Of a stretch of DNA of 64,000 nt, positions 34,473-42,657 are shown one piece after another. The notes under the pieces are model-generated. The model did not search any database. It worked only from the letters and a program-made list of their open reading frames with translations, and was not told the DNA's origin. The position numbers and the translations under genes are program-made. The stretch's first letter is position 1; each line of letters begins with the position of its first letter. The stretch is from Pseudomonas sp. MWU13-2105 (GTDB lineage Bacteria; Pseudomonadota; Gammaproteobacteria; Pseudomonadales; Pseudomonadaceae), in assembly GCF_023242315.1 (NCBI RefSeq), contig NZ_JALLIY010000020.1, positions 97,660 to 161,659 of the forward strand, given 5' to 3'.

Positions 34473-35042
34473 TCAAGCTTTATTCCAGTGACGCTTGACC
34501 GTGGCAATGCCAACGCCAAGCTCGGACGCTACTTGTACCTGTGTCATGTCCATGGCCTTGAGACGTTGTACCGACGCGGTGGTGTCGTTTGCTGCTGGAC
34601 GACCTAACTTCTTACCTTCTGCTTTGGCGCGTCTCAAACCGGCCTGTGTGCGTTCAATCAGCAAGTCCCTTTCAAATTCCGCGACAGCCCCCAGGACCTG
34701 CATGGTCATCTTGCCCGCTGCTGATGTCAGGTCTACACCACCTAGGGCGAGACAGTGAACACGAATGCCGGTAGTTGCCAAGTGTTCGACAGTCTGACGT
34801 ACGTCCATGGCGTTTCGGCCAAGACGGTCCAGTTTGGTCACGATCAGTACGTCTCCACCCTCCATGCGTTCCAACAGCTTCTGGAAGCCTGATCGTTCCT
34901 TGGCGGCAATGCTACCTGAGATGGTTTCCTCAACTACCCGGCTGGCCTGTACATCAAAGCCCGCTGCCTTCACTTCTTGCACTTGGTTCTCAGTGAACTG
35001 GGTTGAGGTACTGACACGGCAGTAAAGGAAGGTGCGGGACAT
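34473..35042 (-). CDS. Serine recombinase (resolvase/invertase family)
   Basis: The 189-residue protein has the catalytic serine in FLYCRVSTSTQ, LIVTKLDRLGRNAMD, the E-helix VAEFERDLLIERTQAGL and a C-terminal HTH (MTQVQVASELGVGIATVKRH). It is a typical Tn3-type resolvase or Pin-type invertase. No transposase is nearby, so it is an orphan. Upstream are repeated CGTTTAACG words that may be its recombination subsites. Confidence 0.94.
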   Translation of the reverse strand: MSRTFLYCRVSTSTQFTENQVQEVKAAGFDVQASRVVEETISGSIAAKERSGFQKLLERMEGGDVLIVTKLDRLGRNAMDVRQTVEHLATTGIRVHCLALGGVDLTSAAGKMTMQVLGAVAEFERDLLIERTQAGLRRAKAEGKKLGRPAANDTTASVQRLKAMDMTQVQVASELGVGIATVKRHWNKA

Positions 35043-35060
35043 GTCGGTGACTCCTTGGTG

Positions 35061-35157
35061 TCGTTTAACGTGGTATCAGTGTATCGAGGTATCAAAAATC
35101 CAACAACGATATTTTTATGATTCTGTATACCGCATGTCTGAAAGGTATCGTTTAACG
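35061..35157. promoter_or_regulatory. Possible res-type site of the serine recombinase
   Basis: TCGTTTAACG occurs at 35061-35070 and 35148-35157 in front of the recombinase gene, with GGTATC/GTATAC words between. An inverted CGTTAAACG lies on the far side at 34268-34276. Confidence 0.45.
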
Positions 35158-35282
35158 GTATTTTGATGATGCCTATTCATGGATGGATGAAGAGAGGTGA
35201 TTTTCTTCTTGCAAAGATAAAGTTAGTGTGATTCCATAATGACATCCCTGTAAATTTATACAGGTATTCACTGGTATTTTTT

Positions 35283-35537
35283 ATGAAATACAAATTGATT
35301 TTTTTGGCCGCAATTGCAGTACTGGCCGGTTGCACATCCAATCACACAACAGTTGTATCAACAAATACAGACCTACTTCGCGTCGGTGAAGAACCACAGG
35401 GTTACCCAAAAAAACACATTGAGAAATCCAATGGGTACTGTGTGAGTGTCACTGATTCTTGGGCCAAAGATGACTACAATGGCACCACCATCTGGCTAAA
35501 ACGGTCCAGTATAATTAGCGTGCAGTGCCCAGGTTGA
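35283..35537 (+). CDS. Small lipoprotein
   Basis: An 84-residue protein with a lipoprotein signal and lipobox (FLAAIAVLAGC, Cys17) and a short mature domain with two cysteines (GYCVSVTDSW, SVQCPG). The function is unknown. A strong terminator follows. The ribosome site is weak. A member of the many small Pseudomonas cell-envelope lipoproteins. Confidence 0.75.
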   Translation: MKYKLIFLAAIAVLAGCTSNHTTVVSTNTDLLRVGEEPQGYPKKHIEKSNGYCVSVTDSWAKDDYNGTTIWLKRSSIISVQCPG

Positions 35538-35566
35538 AGTCCGGGTACATGATTTTCAATCACTAG

Positions 35567-35591
35567 AAGCCCCGCATCGCGGGGTTTTTTT
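35567..35591 (+). terminator. Terminator after the small lipoprotein
   Basis: CCCCGC/GCGGGG with a 3-base loop followed by seven Ts. Confidence 0.85.
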
Positions 35592-35676
35592 AGGTGCGCC
35601 TAGCATGGGTGCGCTATTGCGAGTGAATCTCGATGAGATCCAAGCGGCGATCAGCAATGAGATTCAAATCTAGATG

Positions 35677-36012
35677 CTAAAGACCGCCAATTTTTCGAAC
35701 GGATTTGATCATCTCCATTAACACCTTGGGGTCTGTGGTGTCGTAAACGATGTCACACAGTTGATGCCTGAGCTCGGCAGCACTCAACGGCTCCTTCGAT
35801 TCAGATTGAAGAAGTGATACGAGTGGAACACCCAACGCCTGCGCCAGGTCATGCATAGCATCAAACCCTGGACCGTATTCGCCACGTTCAAATCTACTTA
35901 TCGTCATTGGTTCATAGCCTAACGACTCTGCAAGCTGTGCTTGGGTTAGACCCTGTGCTTTTCGTAGGGCTCTGATCCGTTGACCGAAAATGGTTAATGC
36001 ATCCCGAGTCAT
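35677..36012 (-). CDS. XRE-family regulator
   Basis: The 111-residue protein has an HTH at about 12-65 (LRKAQGLTQAQLAESLGYEP, then TISRFERGEYGPGFDAMHDL) and a helical C terminus that probably dimerises. It resembles phage-repressor-like regulators. No target operon is obvious; the Sel1 protein gene diverges 350 bases away. Confidence 0.9.
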   Translation of the reverse strand: MTRDALTIFGQRIRALRKAQGLTQAQLAESLGYEPMTISRFERGEYGPGFDAMHDLAQALGVPLVSLLQSESKEPLSAAELRHQLCDIVYDTTDPKVLMEMIKSVRKIGGL

Positions 36013-36359
36013 AAGCGATCCAAATCAAAAGCTGGATGTTCGCAGCCGCTCTCATCGCTATGAAGGACGTGTGATGATAGTATTTTTGCGTAAATTATCA
36101 TCAGGTAATATTTTTGGGCTGTCACCTATCTGGGTAGGTTTAGTCAGCCGAAAACGTCAAAAAGGAAGGATGAAATGAAGGTATGTCGGGATTTTTCATT
36201 CGCCTTATCGGGAGCCCGTGTCGACGTATCGATGGAGCTACGGTGACGATTGTTGCTAGACGATCAAGTTAAAATCTTCCAGCTCTGACAGGTTCCAGGC
36301 TCTTTTATGATGCTTGTGTTTGTGCAAGGAAGTAGTGCATTCATCAAGGATTAACTGAT

Positions 36360-37388
36360 ATGTTTCGGGCGATAGTGTTGTGTGGTTTGATGGGGTTTAC
36401 AGTTGGTGCATTTGCCGCCGAAGTTGATAAAGAAATGATTTCGAGAATAAAGGCCGACTGCGATGTGTTGCCTGATCCAGACATTCCTGGGTTTGCACAA
36501 GATGCTTATACTGCTGCGGTGTATGCATATGCTACTTTTGATGTTTTTAAGGAGAATAGCTTTAGTTCTGAGGAGTTGCGGGAGTATGATCCGCATTTGA
36601 TTGCGATATTGCAGGAAATGTATAAGCCAGCACGGCATGATTTTATAAATAAGGATTTGGAGTCGCAAAGCCAAGAGGCTATATCTAACCTGGTTAATAT
36701 AGTTGGGCCAAAAAAGAAGTTGGATCAGCAATACTTTCTGAAAGCGGCGAATTGTGTTGCGGTGAGTGCTTACTCTGAATGGCGTTCCAATGAACATCAG
36801 CATATGATGTTTGCGTATCAACAGGAAATTGCCCAGGCCGACTATTATGCCGACCCTGTTGTCAAAGCCGAAGAGCAAGCTAGAGTCCAACGTATTGAAG
36901 CTGCTGATAAAGTTCTCGATCAAAGAGCGAAGAAAACTGAACAAGCGCGCGTCCAAGAGGCCAAAGTAGCTGAACAAATTCGTTTTCAAAAGGTTCAGAG
37001 CGATACGAACAAGCGAGTAAGCTCGACAACTACTCAGAAAGTGGCAGAGCCCAGCGACCCAAATGCCCAGTACTTGCTCGGAATGAGATACGACGCGGGC
37101 GAAGGGGGTGTGCATAATCCTCAGGAGGCGATGATCTGGTTCCGAAAGTCAGCTGAACAAGGTAACGGTCGTGCCCAGTACTGGCTTGCGTCTCACTATC
37201 TCACGGGTGACGGGGTTCCAAAAGATAATACCCAAGCATACGTTTGGTTTTCTGTTTCTGCTGCCAATGGGTATTTTCCAGCGACAAATGCTCGGGATCT
37301 TTACGGTCGTAATCTATCTGAATCTCAACGGATGGCAGCACAAGAATTAGCAAGACAATATTTTGAAAAATACCAACCACGTCGCTGA
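36360..37388 (+). CDS. Secreted Sel1-repeat protein
   Basis: The 342-residue protein has a signal peptide (MFRAIVLCGLMGFTVGAFAA), a helical middle, a long charged coiled coil (about 160-215, rich in Glu, Ala, Arg and Gln) and two C-terminal Sel1 repeats (AQYLLGMRYDAGEG, AQYWLASHYLTGDG). Sel1 repeats mediate protein-protein contacts, here in the periplasm. AAGGA lies before the ATG. A small membrane protein gene follows after 48 bases, so they may be an operon. Confidence 0.88.
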   Translation: MFRAIVLCGLMGFTVGAFAAEVDKEMISRIKADCDVLPDPDIPGFAQDAYTAAVYAYATFDVFKENSFSSEELREYDPHLIAILQEMYKPARHDFINKDLESQSQEAISNLVNIVGPKKKLDQQYFLKAANCVAVSAYSEWRSNEHQHMMFAYQQEIAQADYYADPVVKAEEQARVQRIEAADKVLDQRAKKTEQARVQEAKVAEQIRFQKVQSDTNKRVSSTTTQKVAEPSDPNAQYLLGMRYDAGEGGVHNPQEAMIWFRKSAEQGNGRAQYWLASHYLTGDGVPKDNTQAYVWFSVSAANGYFPATNARDLYGRNLSESQRMAAQELARQYFEKYQPRR

Positions 37389-37436
37389 ACAATTAACTCG
37401 CGTATCAACTTATTAGACTGTTGTGAGGTTGTGATT

Positions 37437-37715
37437 ATGAAAAGAATGTTTGTAATGCTGCTCGTTATCGCTGGATATGTACCGTTTGCGCTTGCAGGAG
37501 CTAAGGCTAATCAAGAACCGGGTATACTTTTCTGGATACTTACCGCTATTGTAGCTCCGGTGGTAATTTATACGGCCAATAAGTGGAGGTTGTGGGGGGT
37601 AGGGTTTAGATTTGGCATGGCCAGCAAGTCGACTTTTCTAGGTTCGGTCAAATGGACCGCTGCATCAGTGATTGTGACCATTACATCGCTACTGATACTT
37701 GGTGCATTTGGCTAG
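37437..37715 (+). CDS. Small inner-membrane protein
   Basis: A 92-residue protein with an N-terminal hydrophobic segment that may be a signal peptide (MFVMLLVIAGYVPFALAG) and two transmembrane helices (ILFWILTAIVAPVVIY and ASVIVTITSLLILGAF). GAGG lies eight bases before the ATG. The function is unknown. It ends 4 bases inside the convergent caspase-like gene. Confidence 0.75.
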   Translation: MKRMFVMLLVIAGYVPFALAGAKANQEPGILFWILTAIVAPVVIYTANKWRLWGVGFRFGMASKSTFLGSVKWTAASVIVTITSLLILGAFG

Positions 37716-38629
37716 GTTTGAAGGTTGGATAATACCGTGGTACGAAGCCCCGTTTTAGGGGCTTTTAATGCGTATTCGTTGAGGAAAGCGAGGTCAGTTT
37801 GTTTCACAAAAGCTTCGAATTGGGCGTAACTCACTGGTTGTTTGTTATGAAGAAACATCTTTGAAATATCACGAAACGCGATTGCTGGCGTTCGAATGTA
37901 GTCCTTCACCTTCTTACGAATTTCTTTAAGTCGGCTATTACTTCTCATGGCAACGAGATTACCTAAAATGGTTTCGGCCATGGCAGACTTCGCTCTCCCA
38001 GAGAAATGCTTGGTCACGAAAATAGCAAACTCACGGTAGAACCATTCAGTACAGAGGAAGCTCTTGTACTGCTCCCCAAGCTCGCCCATGGCAGCATTCA
38101 GGTCGTCTGTCGCCATAATCATTCGGTAGAACGCCGTCATTTCGTCGTCGAGATTGCCAGCCTGTACAGAGGTGTCCGGTCCTAAGGCAAAGTGAAAGGG
38201 GCACGGTTGATCGATTTGTACTAACTTCGTAATCTCAAATTCGTGGCAAGAAGCCAACACCAAACCGGTGTTGTTCCCACTGGCTATGTTGATCCCTGAC
38301 ACCAGACGCAACAGGGTTTGCCAGCCAACGTACTCGCCGCTACGGGCGAGAAACAATCCCCTCTCTGCGTTCCCGTGACATTCGAAATGCAGAACCGGCT
38401 TGGTGATGCCTGTCTTGCAATCTGCTTCAACCATCTTGAGGACTGCGTAAAGCTCTTTGGCATCGTACACGCGGTATCTAGTACAGTAACCGTGTCTATG
38501 GATTGTGGCGGAAAAGTCGTTCACTGTCTCTTCAAGCCAGCGCCCGTTCTGCTTCTCATCGTCATGAAGACCGTCAAAGATCACCAAGACGTTGTTCGTG
38601 AACGAAGACATGAAGGTGAGATCCGACAT
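37712..38629 (-). CDS. Caspase/CHAT-like cysteine protease candidate
   Basis: The 305-residue protein shows the caspase/CHAT dyad layout: a strand ending in PVLHFECHGNAERG (H85), then TGLVLASCHEF (C128), with hydrophobic strands before each and an N-terminal strand NVLVIFDGLHDDEK. The C-terminal 150 residues are helical and unassigned. Such proteases are effectors in several bacterial immune systems, but here no sensor partner is adjacent. The last codons read through the terminator of the convergent gene. Protease activity is inferred from the motif pair alone. Confidence 0.78.
   Translation of the reverse strand: MSDLTFMSSFTNNVLVIFDGLHDDEKQNGRWLEETVNDFSATIHRHGYCTRYRVYDAKELYAVLKMVEADCKTGITKPVLHFECHGNAERGLFLARSGEYVGWQTLLRLVSGINIASGNNTGLVLASCHEFEITKLVQIDQPCPFHFALGPDTSVQAGNLDDEMTAFYRMIMATDDLNAAMGELGEQYKSFLCTEWFYREFAIFVTKHFSGRAKSAMAETILGNLVAMRSNSRLKEIRKKVKDYIRTPAIAFRDISKMFLHNKQPVSYAQFEAFVKQTDLAFLNEYALKAPKTGLRTTVLSNLQT
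37745..37766 (+). terminator. Terminator of the Sel1/membrane-protein operon
   Basis: AAGCCCC/GGGGCTT with a short T-rich loop and TTT. It lies inside the 3' end of the convergent caspase-like gene. Confidence 0.7.
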
Positions 38630-38880
38630 GCAGTAGCACCGTGCCGTCAGTAGAGAGGTGAGTTAAGCTGACAAATTCCATGCGGCCTGTCCAGTGGCTT
38701 TCCAAACACCGGACTTCAGCACCCGTCGTCATGTGACGTGATGGTGGCGGGACACAACCGCCGGCAAAGGGTTAGCTGCTCACGACTCTCATTACCTCGT
38801 GAGAGATGAATTGGCAAATTTGTGTTATCAAATTTGATCGGCCTCAACCCCTCGTGGAACCAAGGTCATTGATGACTCAT

Positions 38881-39105
38881 TCAGTCAGCAAATCGCCAGT
38901 GTTCAGGGTTGCGCTTATTTGTAATGCGGACCCGAGCTACCAATGGTGTGAAGCCCAGTTTCCGAGCTACATCAATAGCCTCCTTCTGGGTTTTATAGCG
39001 CAAGTTGGTAACCGGCTTGTTATTGTCGTATTCAATATCGTAGTAGGTAATCGCTATTTCTTCCTTGCGAACTGAAGGGCGAGGTTCAATGTATACATGG
39101 CTCAT
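38881..39105 (-). CDS. Small hypothetical protein (DUF2188-like)
   Basis: A 74-residue protein with beta strands at the N terminus and a helix YKTQKEAIDVARKLGFTPLV that resembles the TQKEA-helix pattern of DUF2188 proteins. The remaining part is basic (RVRITNKRNPEHW). The ribosome site is weak. The function is unknown. Confidence 0.6.
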   Translation of the reverse strand: MSHVYIEPRPSVRKEEIAITYYDIEYDNNKPVTNLRYKTQKEAIDVARKLGFTPLVARVRITNKRNPEHWRFAD

Positions 39106-39873
39106 GATTTTTCCGTTTGCAATGCCAGAATTGGCCTGTTAGTTGTTGTGGTTGCTTAGCAAGATTTAAAATGGTTGTGTTCATATTTGTCAGTCATATT
39201 TGTTATGTCTGTCTACCTATCTAAACCAATGCGGATAGGTGGTGGCTTACTCGCCTGTTATTCAATACGCATTTCATTGAGTTAATTGCTTGTCGCCTCC
39301 GAACACGTTATCGTATTGGGGTTGAAGCTATAACTGCCAAGACTTAATTGCGCGTAAGTCTAAATGAAATGTCGGGATGCCAGATCTCGGCTTTGTATAT
39401 AAAAAACAGAAGTATTTTGATGTGTATATTGGCTTAGTCAGTATATTGTCCTGCCTGTCGTAGCGAGGACTTTGAATGCAGCCAATCATGAAGATTCGTT
39501 TCTTAGCTTGTTTGTATTAGCGAAAAACAATGAAAAACATTGAATATAATCATTCCGCCCGTAAGGGAGTAAATGAATATCGAGGGATATATTGTATTCA
39601 TGCTTTGGGCCTTCGTGATTTTGTTTGTGAGCGAAACTCATAGTTTTCATATATCGGTTAGCTGTTTATTAATGTTTTGAGCTGTGCTATCAGGATTCAA
39701 TGAGCTCTTTATAGTATATTGCCTTTGTAGGCACCTTCGGTGTATCGCCTGCGGCGATAGTTCTATGGGTTGTAGAACTATGATCAAGATTGATTGGTTG
39801 TAGCCCGAAGGGCTATCGCCGAAGGCGATTATCTAATTGGAAGCTAACGCATGCAGCTTAGGCTCGCGGGGAG
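39106..39873. other. Long AT-rich gap holding a hairpin array
   Basis: No gene was found. The right end (39721-39828) holds six short inverted repeats in a row, described separately. The rest is low-complexity and AT-rich. Confidence 0.5.
39721..39828. repeat. Array of six tandem hairpins
   Basis: In order: GCCT/AGGC, CACC/GGTG (loop TTC), TATCGCC/GGCGATA (loop TGC), ATAGTTCTA/TAGAACTAT, TAGCCC/GGGCTA (loop GAA) and TCGCC/GGCGA (loop GAA). All stems are perfect and nearly contiguous except for a 19-base spacer before the fifth. No open frame covers them. They could be a structured RNA or a recombination or nicking site. Confidence 0.6.
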
Positions 39874-40248
39874 TCATCCCACTGCTTTCATTGGCCTGAT
39901 CAAGCTCTCCGCCGGAATCCCAAACATCTCATGCAGTTTCCAGATCATCGGCAGGGTAAGTGCCCGCTTGCCATTCAGTACCTCATAAACCCGATTCTGC
40001 CGGCCAATGGCTGGCACCAAATCAGCGGCTGACAATCCGGACTGCTCCATCCTGAACCGTATGGCATCCACCGGGCTGGGCAGGTCGACCGGGAAGTGCT
40101 TCGCTTCGTAGACTTCGATCAGGGTGATCATCACCTCAAGGTAGTCGCCTTCTGGAATGCCGGGCTCCGGTTCGTTGTCGAACAGCGGGGAAACAGACTT
40201 GAGTGCTTCCTGATAGTCCTGCTCGGTGTGGATTGGACGAATGTTCAT
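39874..40248 (-). CDS. HigA-type antitoxin (XRE)
   Basis: The 124-residue protein matches the HigA/COG5499 antitoxins: an N-terminal acidic toxin-binding part (DYLEVMITLIEVYEAKHFPV) and a C-terminal HTH (GLSAADLVPAIGRQNRVYEV then LNGKRALTLPMI). GGAG lies six bases before the ATG and overlaps the end of the toxin remnant, an ATGA junction. Its toxin gene is truncated, so it is an orphan antitoxin. Confidence 0.92.
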   Translation of the reverse strand: MNIRPIHTEQDYQEALKSVSPLFDNEPEPGIPEGDYLEVMITLIEVYEAKHFPVDLPSPVDAIRFRMEQSGLSAADLVPAIGRQNRVYEVLNGKRALTLPMIWKLHEMFGIPAESLIRPMKAVG

Positions 40249-40361
40249 GGGTTACTCCATTTCAACGGTATCTCGGCTGGCGTCTGCCAGTTCGCTTTCC
40301 TCACCTCGTCGTCCATCCAGGCAAGGAAAGATCGGCACCTTTTCAGGCGCTTATGGGCCAT
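40245..40361 (-). pseudogene. Truncated higB toxin
   Basis: A 38-codon frame containing LAWMDDEVRKANWQTPAEI, the conserved N-terminal third of HigB mRNA interferases. The RNA-binding and catalytic C-terminal part is absent: after PAEI only PLKWSNP remains before the stop, which overlaps the higA start. An internal deletion has fused the toxin N terminus to its last codons. It should be inactive. Confidence 0.75.
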
Positions 40362-40560
40362 TCTGAATATTCAGCGTGCAGGGCAGCGTCTGATTCGCCG
40401 TGATCGGGTGGGCGGCCGCAATGTGCCCGGGATCTGCTGGAGTTGCTCTTTCAAGGTGGTCGGGTCGTTATCTGTCCGCACAACCTGTCCCTTCGTCGTC
40501 TAGACACGTCCCTTCTTACCTTCCTAGACTGAAGCAGAACCGATGACCCTGGGGCCACAG

Positions 40561-41481
40561 ATGAACCGCAACGAATTGCGTAAAGCCGACATCAACCTGA
40601 TGGTGGTGTTCGAAACACTGATGCTCGAACGCAATGTGACGCGGGTGGCGGAGAAGCTGTTTCTGGGCCAGCCGACCATCAGTTCGGCGCTCAATCGCCT
40701 GCGGGCGATGTTCAACGATCCGCTGTTTATCCGTGTCGGACACCGCATGGAGCCGACCGCGCGGGCCGAGGAGATCATCCAGCACCTGTCGCCAGCGCTC
40801 GATTCGCTGTCGAATGCCTTGAGCCTGACCCACGACTTCGACCCGGTCAGCAGCACCATGACCTTTCGTATCGGCCTGTCGGACGATGTCGAGTTCGGCT
40901 TGCTGCCGACGCTGCTGCGGGCCTTGCGCCAGGAAGCGCCGAATGTGGTGATCGTGGTCCAGCATGTCGACTACTGGCGCATTCCCGACCTGCTGGGCTC
41001 CGGCGACATTACCGTGGGTATCAGCCAGACCCGGGGCCTGCCGGCCAATGCCAAGCGCAAGCTGTTGCGCCATATCCAGCCGAGGATTCTGCGCGCCGAC
41101 GCCTCGACGACACCCTTGACCCTCGACGAGTACTGCGCGCGACCCCATGTGCTGGTGTCCCACACCGCCAATATCAGCAGCCTGGCCGACGAGTGGCTGG
41201 CGGAAATCGGCCGCAAGCGTCACGTGGTGCTCTCGGTACCGCAATACAGCGCCTTGCCGGCCTTGCTGGCGGGTACCGACCTGGTCGCCAGCCTCCCGGA
41301 TTACACGGCCAAGGCCATGGCGGCGTCGGGGCTGTTGTTTGACGAACCGCTGCCGTTCAAGGTGCCGAACCTGGACCTGTCGATGGTCTGGCTCGGGATT
41401 GTCGATACCGATCCGGCCGAACGTTGGCTGCGTTCGCGGCTTGAGCATTTCATGAGTGATCGGGAGCCCTTGGCGCCTTGA
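40561..41481 (+). CDS. LysR-family transcriptional regulator
   Basis: The 306-residue regulator has an N-terminal HTH (VFETLMLERNVTRVAEKLFL then QPTISSALNRLRAMF) and a C-terminal effector-binding domain. The start at 40561 (MNRNELRKADINL) matches typical LysR N termini; a start at 40543 is also open. It marks the return to core high-GC sequence after the accessory region. The gene downstream encodes a hydroxymuconate isomerase-like protein, a possible target. Confidence 0.92.
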   Translation: MNRNELRKADINLMVVFETLMLERNVTRVAEKLFLGQPTISSALNRLRAMFNDPLFIRVGHRMEPTARAEEIIQHLSPALDSLSNALSLTHDFDPVSSTMTFRIGLSDDVEFGLLPTLLRALRQEAPNVVIVVQHVDYWRIPDLLGSGDITVGISQTRGLPANAKRKLLRHIQPRILRADASTTPLTLDEYCARPHVLVSHTANISSLADEWLAEIGRKRHVVLSVPQYSALPALLAGTDLVASLPDYTAKAMAASGLLFDEPLPFKVPNLDLSMVWLGIVDTDPAERWLRSRLEHFMSDREPLAP

Positions 41482-41602
41482 CCTTTGTGTCTCGGGGCCA
41501 GCGTTGCGCTCATGCGCTATCTTTCACCTTCATTCACGACTTTTCACGAAGGCCGCGTGCTATATCTATGTGCCTTCCCATCCCGCTGCCTGGAGCCTGT
41601 CG

Positions 41603-41962
41603 ATGCCTCACGTTTTCCTGGAATACACCCCCAACCTGACCGAGTTCGACGCCGACAAGGCGTTGCTGCGCATCAATCATGCCCTGGTGGCGTCCGGTCA
41701 GTTCGGCGCCGAGTTCGATATCAAGAGCCGGGCCACGGAACTGGGGGTGTTTCGCGTGGGGACCGGGTTGGGTGAGCGTGGCTTCGTGCATGTGAAGCTG
41801 GCGCTGCTGAGCGGGCGCTCGGCGCAGATCAAGCAACAACTTTCCGAGAGCCTGCTGGCGGGCTTGAAGGATCTCGGTGACTGGCCGGAGGGTATTGAAG
41901 TACAGCTGTCGGTGGAAGTGGTGGACCTGGACCGCGAGTCCTACGCCAAGGTTGCATTCTGA
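41603..41962 (+). CDS. 5-carboxymethyl-2-hydroxymuconate isomerase family protein
   Basis: The 119-residue protein starts MPHVFLEYTPNL, with the N-terminal Pro2 that serves as catalytic base in this tautomerase-fold family (homoprotocatechuate degradation, HpcD/HpaF type). The rest (ELGVFRVGTGLGERGFVHVK) fits the family. No other homoprotocatechuate genes are nearby, so its native substrate is uncertain. Confidence 0.88.
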   Translation: MPHVFLEYTPNLTEFDADKALLRINHALVASGQFGAEFDIKSRATELGVFRVGTGLGERGFVHVKLALLSGRSAQIKQQLSESLLAGLKDLGDWPEGIEVQLSVEVVDLDRESYAKVAF

Positions 41963-42000
41963 CCCGGCGACAAAACCCATCCCGGAAAACCCGCGAACGC

Positions 42001-42072
42001 TGTAGGAGCCGGCTTGCCGGCGATGGCGTCCGCAAGGACGCAGCAGGGCTCGCCAGCAAGCCGGTTCCTACA
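42001..42072. repeat. REPIN-type palindromic repeat
   Basis: TGTAGGAGCCGGCTTG... and ...CAAGCCGGTTCCTACA in inverted orientation around a 40-base spacer: two REP elements, typical of Pseudomonas intergenic regions. Confidence 0.85.
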
Positions 42073-42152
42073 GGTACGGTGTCCCAGCGCAAAATACCGT
42101 CAGGACCGGCGCCTGCCAGGAATGCCATGCAGCCCTGGCAGGCGCGGCTTTA

Positions 42153-42623
42153 TCAGAACGGCTTGGTCGGCAGGTACTTGCCATCCAGGGTGATGACCGC
42201 ACGCGAGCCGCCATCCGGATCCTCGACCTTCTTGATATCCAGCCTGAAGTTGATGGCACTGATGATGCCGTCGCCGAACTGTTCGTGGACCAGGGCCTTC
42301 AAGGTGGTGCCATAGACCTGGATCATTTCGTAAAAGCGATAGATCGTCGGGTCGGTCGGGACACCATTGCCGATGCTGCCGCGCAACGGCACGCTTTGCA
42401 GCAGGCGACTGGCGTCCTGGTCCAGGCCGAGTTTTTCACAGACCACGTCGGCGGCGCCGGCCGGCAGCGGGTGCTGGCCAAGCAGGGCGGCGGTGACGAA
42501 GGCCAGGCTCAGGCCGGTGCCGTCGGTCAGGTCCTGCCAGGACAGGTTCAGGCGTTGCTTGGCGTCGATGATGGTATCGGCCAGGGCCAGGCGTGGAACT
42601 TGTGCGAATTGGGATTGCAGCAT
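42153..42623 (-). CDS. cynS: Cyanate hydratase (cyanase)
   Basis: Cyanase converts cyanate and bicarbonate to ammonia and CO2. The protein is 156 residues, the family length, from the ATG at 42623, which has GGAAAT upstream. It has an N-terminal HTH-like domain (SWQDLTDGTGLSLAFVTAAL) and the C-terminal catalytic domain with YRFYEMIQVYGTTLKALVHE (conserved Arg and Glu) and FGDGIISAINF (conserved Ser). It forms an operon with the carbonic anhydrase gene upstream, which recycles the bicarbonate. Confidence 0.97.
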   Translation of the reverse strand: MLQSQFAQVPRLALADTIIDAKQRLNLSWQDLTDGTGLSLAFVTAALLGQHPLPAGAADVVCEKLGLDQDASRLLQSVPLRGSIGNGVPTDPTIYRFYEMIQVYGTTLKALVHEQFGDGIISAINFRLDIKKVEDPDGGSRAVITLDGKYLPTKPF

Positions 42624-42657
42624 CGGGATTTCCTCTTTTTCGTTAGTAAGATTCAGG

